From: Cellulosimicrobium cellulans
Lineage (GTDB): Bacteria; Actinomycetota; Actinomycetes; Actinomycetales; Cellulomonadaceae
Reading direction: 5' to 3'
DNA: 53,367 nt
Assembly: GCF_006539945.1 (NCBI RefSeq)
Contig: NZ_BJNZ01000033.1
Span: 1-53,367 of the forward strand
Position 1 is the first letter of the stretch, and every line of letters begins with the position of its first letter. The position numbers and the translations under genes are program-made. The notes below the pieces were generated by a model that saw only the letters and a list, made by a program, of their open reading frames with translations, did no database searches and had not been told where the DNA came from. Below, in pieces: positions 46,003 through 53,367 of this stretch.

Positions 46003-47439
46003 TCAGGGACGACCGGCGTAGGGCATCGCGTCGGCCCAGCGCATCGCGACCTCGTGCACGGGGCTGCCGGGCTGACGGGCCTCGATCATCCTGCCGTTCC
46101 CGGTGTACATGGCGACGTGGCGGATGGTCGACGGGTTCCCGGTGTCGTTCGCGTAGAAGATGAGGTCGCCCGGGCGGAGCCGGTCGTAGGAGATCTTCTG
46201 CACGCGCTGGTACTGCGAGCGCGACGTGCGCGTGATGTCCACGCCCGCCGCGGCCCAGGCGCGCGACGTGAGGCCCGAGCAGTCGTAGCCCGGCCCGGTC
46301 CCGCCGAACACGTACGGGGCGCCGATCTTGGTGCGCGCCCAGGCGACGGCGGCCCGGCCCTGCGCCGCGCTGCCGACGCCCGTGCCCGGGGGCGGGGTGA
46401 CGACCGGCGGCGGGTCGGGCGTCGGGGCGGGTGCGGGGGTCGGCGCGGGTGCGGGGTTCGGCGCGGGTGCGGGATCCGGGGCCGGCGCAGGTGCGGGATC
46501 CGGGGCCGGCGCGGGTGCCGGCGCCGGGTTCGCAGGTGCGGGGCTGCTCGTCGGGGGCGCCGCGGGCGCGCCCGACGACGCCCCCGACGGGGCCTCGACG
46601 CGCGCCCGGGCCGCGGCCTCGCGCTCGCTCGCTGCCTGCGCGTCGAGGGCGTCCTGGCGCTGGCGCTCGACGTCGACGCTCGTGGCCCGCGCGCGGGCGA
46701 GCTCGGCGAGGAGCGCCTCCCGCCGGGTCGCGGACTCCTGCACCGCGTCGTCGAGCGCGTCGGACGAGACCTGGGCGGCGGCGAGCGCGTCCCGCGCCCG
46801 GTCCTCGACCTCGCCCTGGTGCGCGAGCGCCGCGTCGGCCCGGGCACGAGCGGTGTCGGCGACGGCGCGCGCGGTCGCGTGCGCGTCGACCGCGCGTCCC
46901 GCGGTGCGGCCGGCGACACGCTCGGCGTTCTCCCGCTCGACGACCTGGCCCACCCCGTCCGCGTCGAGGACGGCACGCAACGCGTCGAGGTCGGTCGACC
47001 CCTGCCGGGACGCGCGGAACAGCGCACCGACCGCGGCGCGGGACTCCGACTCTCCCGTCCGGGCGGCCGCGAGCGCCTCCTGGGCGTCGCGGACCTCCGC
47101 GTCGGCCGTCGCGAGCGCGTCCTGGGCGGCTGCGTACTCCTCCGCCGCGGTCTCGACGGCCGCCTCGGCGCTGGACCGGCGGTCCCGCAGCGACGCGAGC
47201 TCGCGCTCGACGGACTCGACGTCCCGGGCGGCGCCGTCCGCGGCCTCGCGCGCCGCGCGGACGTCGTCGTCCGACGGCGGGTCGGACGACGCGGAGGGCG
47301 CGAGCCCGACGCCGAGCACGAGCGCGAGCAGGCCCGCCGCGGTCGCGGACGCGAACCGGCGGGGCCCGGCGGCCGGGCGACGCCGCGCCTCGCCGAGCGC
47401 CTCCGGCCGGGCAGCGTGCGCCGACGTCGCGTCGTCCAT
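46003..47439 (-). CDS. NlpC/P60 peptidoglycan endopeptidase with coiled-coil and Pro/Ala linker
   Basis: 478 residues. Signal peptide or anchor (about 28-52), a long coiled coil (55-285) like RipA/RipC N-termini, a Pro/Ala linker of repeated PAPAPDPAPAP-type units (300-345), and an NlpC/P60 domain with catalytic Cys387 in GYDCSGL and His441 in RHVAMYTG. It should cut the D-Glu-mDAP (or equivalent) bond in peptidoglycan during division; the coiled coil is likely autoinhibitory or an FtsX contact. ATG 47439 has AAGGAGG upstream. The linker DNA is a direct repeat (about 46435-46520). Confidence 0.94.
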   Translation of the reverse strand: MDDATSAHAARPEALGEARRRPAAGPRRFASATAAGLLALVLGVGLAPSASSDPPSDDDVRAAREAADGAARDVESVERELASLRDRRSSAEAAVETAAEEYAAAQDALATADAEVRDAQEALAAARTGESESRAAVGALFRASRQGSTDLDALRAVLDADGVGQVVERENAERVAGRTAGRAVDAHATARAVADTARARADAALAHQGEVEDRARDALAAAQVSSDALDDAVQESATRREALLAELARARATSVDVERQRQDALDAQAASEREAAARARVEAPSGASSGAPAAPPTSSPAPANPAPAPAPAPDPAPAPAPDPAPAPNPAPAPTPAPAPTPDPPPVVTPPPGTGVGSAAQGRAAVAWARTKIGAPYVFGGTGPGYDCSGLTSRAWAAAGVDITRTSRSQYQRVQKISYDRLRPGDLIFYANDTGNPSTIRHVAMYTGNGRMIEARQPGSPVHEVAMRWADAMPYAGRP

Positions 47440-47550
47440 CGATCCTCCTTCGACCGGTCGCTCGGCGTGTCCCGTTGACAGCACTCGCACGAGTCTGCCC
47501 AGAAGGTCCGCGATGCGCCATCGGAGTGCTGCCGCCCTTCTCAGGATGTG

Positions 47551-47567
47551 GTCTCGCATCGCGAGAC
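47551..47567. promoter_or_regulatory. 17-bp palindrome upstream of the metY leader
   Basis: GTCTCGC-ATC-GCGAGAC, perfect 7-bp arms, about 29 bp upstream of the TAGCCT -10. Candidate operator for a sulfur-metabolism regulator; the regulator cannot be identified from the window. Confidence 0.55.
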
Positions 47568-47595
47568 ACCCCTGTCGGGCGGCGCGGATCGGGCC

Positions 47596-47601
47596 TAGCC
47601 T
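47596..47601 (+). promoter_or_regulatory. -10 hexamer of the met operon leader
   Basis: TAGCCT, 7 nt before ATG 47609, consistent with a leaderless short ORF at the 5' end of the metY transcript. Confidence 0.6.
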
Positions 47602-47608
47602 CACCAGC

Positions 47609-47632
47609 ATGTCCCGTCGAATGTGTCGCTGA
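47609..47632 (+). CDS. Leaderless leader peptide MSRRMCR upstream of metY
   Basis: Seven codons then TGA, starting 7 nt after a TAGCCT hexamer. It contains adjacent Met and Cys codons (ATG TGT) followed by Arg and stop. Short leaderless ORFs with Cys codons act as cysteine-responsive attenuators before sulfur genes in mycobacteria and relatives, so translation of this peptide probably gauges Cys and/or Met supply and sets read-through into metY 184 bp downstream. The intervening leader is C-rich, suiting Rho action. Confidence 0.6.
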   Translation: MSRRMCR

Positions 47633-47816
47633 CCCCAGCACACGTTCGCCTGCCCGCGAGCCGTCGTCGACGACGCCCTCGCCGTGCGATCCCGTCCCGT
47701 GTGCGCCCCTCGCCGCGGTCGACGGCCGGCCTCCCGCCTCCTCGTCTCCCACGGCACCCGTCCGCCCGGCGCACCGTGCGCCGTCGTCCCACCCCACCAC
47801 CCCGTAGGAGAGCACC
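47633..47816 (+). other. Untranslated leader between the short ORF and metY
   Basis: 184 nt, strongly C-rich near its end (cccaccccaccaccccg) with small hairpin possibilities such as GGCGCACCGTGCGCC (about 47778-47792). No SAM riboswitch core recognised. Ends with TAGGAG as the metY Shine-Dalgarno. Confidence 0.45.
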
Positions 47817-49154
47817 ATGAGCACCGAGAACGCCCCCGCCTGGTCCTTCGAGACGCGCCAGGTCCACGCCGGCCAGACCGCCGACCCGACGACCGGCGCC
47901 CGCGCGCTGCCGATCTACCAGACCACGTCGTTCGTCTTCCCCGACGCGTCGGTCGCCGCCGACCGCTTCGCGCTCAAGGACCTCGGCCCGATCTACACGC
48001 GCATCGGTAACCCGACCCAGGAGGTCGTGGAGAACCGCATCGCGTCGCTCGAGGGCGGCGTCGGCGCGCTCCTCCTCGCGTCCGGGCAGGCCGCGACGAC
48101 GTTCGCGATCCTCAACGTCGCCGAGGCGGGCGACCACGTCGTCGCCTCGCCGAGCCTGTACGGGGGCACCTACAACCTGCTGCAGTACTCGCTCGCCAAG
48201 CTCGGGGTCGAGACGACGTTCGTCACCGACCCGCACGACCCCCAGGCCTGGCGCGACGCCGTGCGCCCGAACACGAAGCTGTTCTTCGGCGAGACGATCC
48301 CCAACCCGCAGGCCGACGTCCTCGACATCGAGGCCGTCGCGGCGGTCGCGCACGAGGTGGGCGTGCCGCTGATCGTCGACAACACCGTCGCGACCCCCTA
48401 CCTGCTGCGGCCGCTCGAGCACGGCGCGGACGTCGTCGTGCACTCGGCGACGAAGTACCTCGGCGGGCACGGCTCGGCGATCGGCGGCGTGATCGTCGAC
48501 GGCGGCACGTTCGACTACGCGGCGTACCCGGAGCGGTTCCCGAACTTCAACACGCCCGACCCGTCGTACAACGGCCTCGTGTACGCACGCGACCTCGGCG
48601 TGGACGGCATCCTCGGCGCGAACCTCGCCTACGTGCTCAAGGCGCGCGTGCAGCTCCTGCGCGACCTGGGCTCGGCGATCTCGCCGTTCAACGCGTTCCT
48701 CATCGCGCAGGGCATCGAGACGCTGTCGCTGCGCGTGGAGCGCCACGTCGCGAACGCGAAGAAGGTCGCCGAGTGGCTCGAGGCGCGCGACGACGTCCGC
48801 ACCGTGCACTACGCCGGACTGGCGTCGAGCCCGTGGCACGCCAACGCGCAGAAGTACCTGCCGCGTGGCGCCGGTGCGGTGCTCGCGTTCGAGCTCGACG
48901 GCGGCAGCGAGGCGGGCCAGGCCTTCGTCTCGGCGCTGCAGCTCCACTCCAACGTGGCGAACATCGGCGACGTCCGCTCGCTCGTCATCCACCCGGCCTC
49001 GACCACCCACGCCCAGCTCAGCCCCGAGGAGCAGGCGAAGTCCGGCGTGACGCCGGGCCTCGTCCGGCTCGCCGTCGGCATCGAGCACGTCGACGACATC
49101 CTCGCCGACCTCGAGCTCGGGTTCACCGCCGCCAAGTCGTCGCTCGGCGCCTGA
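47817..49154 (+). CDS. metY: O-acetylhomoserine sulfhydrylase
   Basis: 445 residues, PLP-dependent Cys/Met-metabolism family. PLP Lys213 in HSATKYLGGHG, Asp188 in LIVDNTVATPYL, TRIGNPTQEVVENRIASLEGG at about 61-81, and the SLGDVRSL-equivalent NIGDVRSLVIHPASTTH. Forms homocysteine from O-acetylhomoserine and sulfide, direct sulfhydrylation. The sequence length and insert (PERFPNFNTPDPSYNGLVYA) are MetY rather than MetB type. ATG 47817 after GTAGGAG. metX follows 44 bp later. Confidence 0.96.
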   Translation: MSTENAPAWSFETRQVHAGQTADPTTGARALPIYQTTSFVFPDASVAADRFALKDLGPIYTRIGNPTQEVVENRIASLEGGVGALLLASGQAATTFAILNVAEAGDHVVASPSLYGGTYNLLQYSLAKLGVETTFVTDPHDPQAWRDAVRPNTKLFFGETIPNPQADVLDIEAVAAVAHEVGVPLIVDNTVATPYLLRPLEHGADVVVHSATKYLGGHGSAIGGVIVDGGTFDYAAYPERFPNFNTPDPSYNGLVYARDLGVDGILGANLAYVLKARVQLLRDLGSAISPFNAFLIAQGIETLSLRVERHVANAKKVAEWLEARDDVRTVHYAGLASSPWHANAQKYLPRGAGAVLAFELDGGSEAGQAFVSALQLHSNVANIGDVRSLVIHPASTTHAQLSPEEQAKSGVTPGLVRLAVGIEHVDDILADLELGFTAAKSSLGA

Positions 49155-49198
49155 GCGGCGGCGCCAGCACGCCCGCCAGGACGACGACGAGGACTGCG

Positions 49199-50512
49199 AT
49201 GACGGATCTGGACAGCCGGGGCGCCCTGCGCGCCCCGGCCGTACAGTGGCCGACGGTGAGCCCTGCGAACGACGACCTCCTCTCCCCCGCCCCCGGCGCC
49301 CGGCGCGACCACCGCGCGGACCCCTCGGGGCGCGGCGTCGCGCCGTCGCGCGCGCGGGTGAAGGCTCCGGTCCCGGCGACCGGCGCCTGGCGGGACGGGG
49401 ACCCGGCGGGGCGGCGGCAGTTCGCCGACGTCGGCACGTTCGACCTCGAGTCCGGCGCTCGGCTGCCCGACGTCCGCGTCGCGTACGAGACGTGGGGCAC
49501 GCTCGCGCCGGACGGTTCCAACGCCGTCCTCGTGCTGCACGCCCTCACCGGCGACTCCCACGTCAGCGGTCCCGCCGGGGAGGGGCACGCCACCGCGGGC
49601 TGGTGGGAGTCGCTCGTGGGTCCTGGCGCGCCGATCGACACCGACCGCTGGTTCGTCGTCGCGCCCAACGTGCTCGGCGGGTGCCAGGGAACCACCGGCC
49701 CGGCGTCCACCGCGCCCGACGGCCGCCCGTGGGGCAGCCGCTTCCCGCGCGTCACGACCCGCGACCAGGTCGCGGTCGAGATCGAGCTCGCCAGGTCGCT
49801 CGGCATCACGTCGTGGGCGTTCGTCGTCGGTGCCTCGATGGGCGGGCACCGCGTCCTCGAGTGGGCGCTGCTCGGGCCGGAGGCGGGGATCGACGTCGTC
49901 TCGCTCGCCGCGATCGCGACGACCGCGCAGACGACCGGCGACCAGATCGCCTGGGCGCACCCGCAGCTCGGCGCGGTCCGCGCCGACCCCGGCTTCCGCG
50001 GCGGGGACTACTACGACGCCGCGGACGGCGACGGCCCGCACATCGGGCTCGGGATCGCGCGGCAGATCGCGCACGCGACCTACCGGTCCGCGCGCGAGCT
50101 CGACGAGCGGTTCGGCCGGCTCCCGCAGGGCGGCGAGGACCCCTTCACCGACGGCCGGTACGCCGTGCAGTCGTACCTCGACCACCACGGCGACAAGCTC
50201 GCGCGCCGCTTCGACGCCAACTCGTACGTCGTGCTCACCGAGTCGATGCTCACGCACGACCTCGGTCGCGACCGCGGCGGGGTCGAGGCGGCGCTCGCGC
50301 AGATCGCCGCGCACGCGCTCGTCGTCGCGGTCGACTCCGACCGGCTCTTCCTGCCCGCGGACTGCGCGCGCATCGCTGCCGGGATCCCCCGCGCCGAGCC
50401 GCTGCGCACGCTCAGAAGCGACTTCGGGCACGACGGGTTCCTCATCGAGTTCGACCAGCTCGGCCCGATCGTCGCGGACTTCCTCGGCGAGCCGGCGCGC
50501 GTCCGCGACTGA
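49199..50512 (+). CDS. metX: Homoserine O-acetyltransferase
   Basis: 437 residues. Alpha/beta-hydrolase fold: LVLHALTGDSHVSG, WWESLVGPGAPIDTDRWFVVAPNVLGGCQGTTGPAS (around 135-170), nucleophile Ser213 in GASMGGHRVLEW, VDSDRLF (Asp) and FGHDGFL (His). Makes the O-acetylhomoserine that MetY consumes. The first 60 residues are non-conserved and Pro/Arg-rich. GTG 49256, which lies 8 nt after TACAGT, is an alternative start that removes 19 residues. Confidence 0.95.
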   Translation: MTDLDSRGALRAPAVQWPTVSPANDDLLSPAPGARRDHRADPSGRGVAPSRARVKAPVPATGAWRDGDPAGRRQFADVGTFDLESGARLPDVRVAYETWGTLAPDGSNAVLVLHALTGDSHVSGPAGEGHATAGWWESLVGPGAPIDTDRWFVVAPNVLGGCQGTTGPASTAPDGRPWGSRFPRVTTRDQVAVEIELARSLGITSWAFVVGASMGGHRVLEWALLGPEAGIDVVSLAAIATTAQTTGDQIAWAHPQLGAVRADPGFRGGDYYDAADGDGPHIGLGIARQIAHATYRSARELDERFGRLPQGGEDPFTDGRYAVQSYLDHHGDKLARRFDANSYVVLTESMLTHDLGRDRGGVEAALAQIAAHALVVAVDSDRLFLPADCARIAAGIPRAEPLRTLRSDFGHDGFLIEFDQLGPIVADFLGEPARVRD

Positions 50513-50583
50513 CCGGTCGACCGACCTGTCCACGAGATGGCGCCGTGGCGGGCGCGCCCGCCCCGTCCTGGCACGATGAAGAG

Positions 50584-51294
50584 ATGGACGGCGACGTGAC
50601 CGAGGCGGCCCAGCACCTGCGCACCCAGTGGGACCGGCTCGACCGGTGGCTGGCGGACCTCGGGGCCGAGCTGGACCGCGACGCCGGTCGCGCGAGCGCG
50701 CTCGACGGCTGGACCGTGGGCGAGCTGGTCACCCACCTCGGCCGCGTCATGGAGACCCTCGCGCTGTGCGGTCCGGTCCCCGCCGGGACGGTGCCCCTCA
50801 CGCTCGCGGAGTACCTCGGCACGTACCCGGAGCGGGCGGACGAGATCGAGCACGCGACGCGAGCCCTCGACGCGGAGATCGCCGACGACCGCCTCGGGCG
50901 CGTCGAGGCCTTCGCCGCGGCCGGCTTCGCCCGGCTCGACGAGCTCGGCGACCAGCACGTCGTGCAGGCGCGCCGCGGCCCCATCACCCTGCAGGACATG
51001 GTGCGCTCGCGCGTCCTCGAGCTCGTCGTCCACGCCGACGACCTCGCGCGTACGTTCCCGGGCGTCGTGACCGACCCGGTGGACCGCCGCGCGCTCGACG
51101 CCGTCGCGGCCGAGCTGCTGCACGTCGTCGTCACGCGCGGCGGCTGGGCGCTCGAAGTCCGCGACCCTCGCCTGTGGCTGCGGCTCGCGTGCGGCCGCGT
51201 CCCCTACGACGTCGACGAGCTCGCGCGTGCCCTCGAGCCCGTGCACACCTCCGAGGCGGTCCCCGACCTCGGCCGCATGCTCCCGCTGCTCTGA
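50584..51294 (+). CDS. Maleylpyruvate isomerase/DinB-like (MDMPI_N) mycothiol-dependent family protein
   Basis: 236 residues. RTQWDRLDRWLADLG, DGWTVGELVTHLGRVMETLALCG and MVRSRVLELVVHADDLARTF match the TIGR03083 family, where His residues of a four-helix DinB-like bundle bind metal and mycothiol. Substrate unknown. mshA in this window shows the cofactor is made. ATG 50584 has only a weak GAAGAG; CACGAT 6 nt upstream could be a poor -10 for a leaderless transcript. Confidence 0.87.
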   Translation: MDGDVTEAAQHLRTQWDRLDRWLADLGAELDRDAGRASALDGWTVGELVTHLGRVMETLALCGPVPAGTVPLTLAEYLGTYPERADEIEHATRALDAEIADDRLGRVEAFAAAGFARLDELGDQHVVQARRGPITLQDMVRSRVLELVVHADDLARTFPGVVTDPVDRRALDAVAAELLHVVVTRGGWALEVRDPRLWLRLACGRVPYDVDELARALEPVHTSEAVPDLGRMLPLL

Positions 51295-51358
51295 CGGCGA
51301 CACCGGTGAGGTGACGCGCGGCACGCACTCTCCCGTGGTTGAGCCGCGGACCGGACCG

Positions 51359-51364
51359 TAGGTT
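51359..51364 (+). promoter_or_regulatory. Putative -10 hexamer, leaderless MDR gene
   Basis: TAGGTT, 6 nt before ATG 51371. Confidence 0.55.
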
Positions 51365-51370
51365 GGGGGC

Positions 51371-52330
51371 ATGCTCGCCGCCTACGCCGACCACCTCGAC
51401 CCCGACGACCCCCTGGCCGGGCTGGTCGTCGGGGACCGTCCCGAACCGGAGCCTCGCGAGCACTGGACCACCGTCGACGTGCGCGCCGCATCGCTCAACC
51501 ACCACGACCTGTGGTCGCTGCGCGGGGTCGGGCTGCCCGCGGACCGGCTCCCCATGATCCTCGGGACCGACGCCGCGGGCATCGCCCCGGACGGCAGCGA
51601 GGTCGTCGTGCACGCGGTGATCGGGGCCGACGGGCACGGGGTCGGGCCTACGGAGCGTCGGTCGCTCCTCTCCGAGCGCTACCCCGGCACGCTCGCCGAG
51701 CGCGTCGCCGTCCCGACGCGCAACCTCGTCCCCAAGCCCCCGGAGCTCACGTTCGTCGAGGCCGCCTGCGTGCCGACCGCCTGGCTGACGGCGTACCGCA
51801 TGCTCTTCACCGCCGGTGGTGCCGCGCCCGGGGACCGCGTGCTCGTCCAGGGCGCGGGCGGCGGCGTCGCGACGGCGGCCGTCGCCCTGGGCGCGGCCGC
51901 CGGGCTCGAGGTGTGGGTGACGTCCCGCTCTGCGGGCAAGCGCGCCGGGGCCGCGCGGATCGGGGCGGCCGCGACGTTCGAGCACGGCGCTCGTCTGCCC
52001 GCGCCGGTCGACGTCGTCGTGGAGACCGTCGGCCAGGCGACCTGGCGCCACTCGCTGCGCTCGGTCCGCCCGGGCGGCACCGTCGTCGTCGCGGGCGCCA
52101 CGAGCGGGGACGCGTCGCCCGCCGAGCTGACCCGCGTCTTCTTCCACGAGATCCGCATCCAGGGCGTGACGATGGGGACGCGCGACGACCTCGCGGCGCT
52201 GCTGCGGTTCCTCGCGCGGAGCGAGGTGCGGCCCGTCGTGGACCAGGTGCTGCCTCTGCAGCAGGCTCGCGACGGTCTCGCGCGGCTCGCCGCCGGGGAG
52301 CACTTCGGCAAGGTGGTGCTCACGCCGTGA
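51371..52330 (+). CDS. MDR-family zinc-less alcohol dehydrogenase / quinone oxidoreductase
   Basis: 319 residues. N-terminal GroES-like domain (VDVRAASLNHHDLWSLRGV, ILGTDAAGIAPDGSEVV) and a Rossmann domain with VLVQGAGGGVATAAVALGAAAG; the Cys cluster of zinc ADHs is absent, which suggests the zinc-independent quinone-reductase-like branch. NAD(P)H-dependent, substrate unknown. Start ATG 51371 fits the leaderless pattern (TAGGTT, 6 nt). Its stop overlaps the hydrolase start (GTGA), so both act in one transcript. Confidence 0.92.
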   Translation: MLAAYADHLDPDDPLAGLVVGDRPEPEPREHWTTVDVRAASLNHHDLWSLRGVGLPADRLPMILGTDAAGIAPDGSEVVVHAVIGADGHGVGPTERRSLLSERYPGTLAERVAVPTRNLVPKPPELTFVEAACVPTAWLTAYRMLFTAGGAAPGDRVLVQGAGGGVATAAVALGAAAGLEVWVTSRSAGKRAGAARIGAAATFEHGARLPAPVDVVVETVGQATWRHSLRSVRPGGTVVVAGATSGDASPAELTRVFFHEIRIQGVTMGTRDDLAALLRFLARSEVRPVVDQVLPLQQARDGLARLAAGEHFGKVVLTP

Positions 52331-53298
52331 CGTCGTCGGGCTGGGGCCCGGACGTCCTCGGCGCCGGGTACGAGCAGCGCACGGTCGAGCTGGAGCCTGA
52401 CGACGAGGGCGAGGTCGTCGTGACCGTGGTCCGCCACGCGCCGAAGACCGACGAGCCGATCAGGCCGGCGCGTGCCGTGCTCTACCTCCACGGCTGGAGC
52501 GACTACTTCTTCCAGACCGAGCTCGCCGAGACGTGGCGTGCGCTCGGCGCGGCGTTCTACGCCGTCGACCTCCGCAAGTACGGACGCAGCCTGCGCCCGC
52601 ACCAGACGCCCGGGTACGCCGACCACCTCACCGAGTACGACGCCGACATCGCCGCCGCGCTCGACGTCGTCCGGGCGGACCTCGGCGCGCACGCCGCGAT
52701 CATGCTCATGGGGCACTCCACCGGAGGGCTCGTCGCGGCGCTCTGGGCGCACCGGCACCCGGGCGTCGTCCGGGGGCTCGTGCTCAACAGCCCGTGGCTC
52801 GAGCTCCAGGGATCGTCGGTCGCCCGGACCGTCTCGGGCCCCGCGATCCGCCAGCTCGCGCGGTTCCAGCCGCGCGCCCCGCTGCCGAACGTCGACCCCG
52901 GCTACTACGCCCGGACGCTGCGCGACCGCGACGACGGCGCCTGGGTGATCGACGACGCCTGGCGGCCCGTGCCGTCGTTCCCCGTCCGCGCCGGCTGGCT
53001 GCGCGCGGTCATCTCGGGCCACGCCCGCGTCGCGGCCGGACTCGCCATCGACTGCCCCGTGCTCGTGCTCCTCGCCGAGAAGTCGCTGTTCAGCACCCGC
53101 TGGTCCGAGGACATGCGGTCCGCCGACATCGTGCTCGACGTCGAGCCGCTGGCCCGCCGCTCCGCGCACCTGGGTCGGGTCGTCACCATCGTCAGGATCC
53201 CAAGCGGGATGCACGACCTCTCGCTCTCGGCTCCTGAGCCGCGCGCCCGCTTTTTCGGGGAGATCGTGCGCTGGTCGGCGGCCTACGGCTGGGCCTGA
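52327..53298 (+). CDS. Alpha/beta hydrolase (serine aminopeptidase/monoacylglycerol-lipase-like)
   Basis: 323 residues. VLYLHGWSDYFFQTELAE (oxyanion and cap entry), AVDLRKYGRS, nucleophile Ser131 in MGHSTGGLVA, VLNSPWLELQG, an acid in the LLAEKSLFST region and catalytic His in IPSGMHDLSLS near the C-terminus. Resembles the S33/Hydrolase_4 family, lysophospholipase-type esterases. No signal peptide, so cytosolic. Coupled to the MDR gene by a GTGA overlap. Confidence 0.92.
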   Translation: MTSSGWGPDVLGAGYEQRTVELEPDDEGEVVVTVVRHAPKTDEPIRPARAVLYLHGWSDYFFQTELAETWRALGAAFYAVDLRKYGRSLRPHQTPGYADHLTEYDADIAAALDVVRADLGAHAAIMLMGHSTGGLVAALWAHRHPGVVRGLVLNSPWLELQGSSVARTVSGPAIRQLARFQPRAPLPNVDPGYYARTLRDRDDGAWVIDDAWRPVPSFPVRAGWLRAVISGHARVAAGLAIDCPVLVLLAEKSLFSTRWSEDMRSADIVLDVEPLARRSAHLGRVVTIVRIPSGMHDLSLSAPEPRARFFGEIVRWSAAYGWA

Positions 53299-53367
53299 CC
53301 GATCCCGGCGGAGCGTCTCTGCGTAGGACCGCGGGGTGTCGGAGCCTCGCAGACCGCGGGGTATACA

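Noticed and set aside
47475-47480. TTGACA upstream of the met leader
   Set aside because: Too far from the TAGCCT at 47596 and no -10 at normal spacing.
47440-47816. c-di-AMP (ydaO) riboswitch before the NlpC/P60 gene or SAM riboswitch before metY
   Set aside because: Both are common at such genes in actinobacteria, but I could not find their conserved cores on the relevant strands. A covariance-model search would settle it.

Overview
The window is 53 kb of very G+C-rich DNA (clearly above 70% by eye) with GTG starts, GTGA/ATGA stop-start overlaps and an unmistakable actinobacterial gene set: CarD, Lsr2, MshA (mycothiol), SenX3-RegX3, mycothiol- and F420-type enzymes and a DUF3180 protein. 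Gene order (ftsH-folE-folP-folB/K, tilS-hpt, panC-panD-nadB-nadC-lysS) fits the Micrococcales, most likely a Cellulomonas/Cellulosimicrobium/Isoptericola-like organism. It is chromosomal core DNA; I see no rRNA, tRNA, IS element, prophage or CRISPR array.

Layout. 1-5.8 kb: the 3' part of a frameshifted aldonolactone oxidase, a TetR regulator, three small lipoproteins, and ispD-ispF next to carD. 5.8-13 kb: a complete phosphate module, pstSCAB read leftward, regX3-senX3 leftward and phoU divergent from senX3, with PHO-box-like GTTCAYC direct repeats before pstS and between senX3 and phoU. 13-18 kb: a 21-bp repeat region, gpmA, a deazaflavin-type nitroreductase, mshA and a lactonase. 17.9-40.8 kb: a long leftward series: lsr2, a small membrane gene, lysS, nadC, a membrane protein, nadB, panD, panC, a DUF2520 protein, two PH-domain membrane proteins, DUF3180, a very long FolB-FolK fusion, folP, folE, ftsH, hpt, tilS, a zinc metalloprotease and a PBP4-type carboxypeptidase. 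A VapBC toxin-antitoxin pair sits in the opposite orientation inside this series. 40.9-53.3 kb: pyrophosphatase, a membrane protein/NarL-type two-component cassette, a TetR/SDR divergent pair, an NlpC/P60 hydrolase, metY-metX behind a seven-codon Met-Cys leader ORF, a mycothiol-dependent-isomerase-like protein, an MDR oxidoreductase and an alpha/beta hydrolase.

The strongest non-gene signals are: (1) arrays of a 21-bp repeat (core CGAGGTAGAGCCNTGGT) in opposed orientation at two loci, with degenerate outer units; (2) about ten genes whose start codon lies 6-7 nt after a TANNNT -10 hexamer, meaning leaderless mRNAs; (3) a palindrome plus leaderless MSRRMCR peptide upstream of metY; (4) twin 15-bp operators between a TetR gene and an SDR gene; (5) PHO boxes; (6) three closely related hairpin terminators without U-tracts; (7) a FolB-FolK fusion carrying more than 500 residues of disordered linker and tail.
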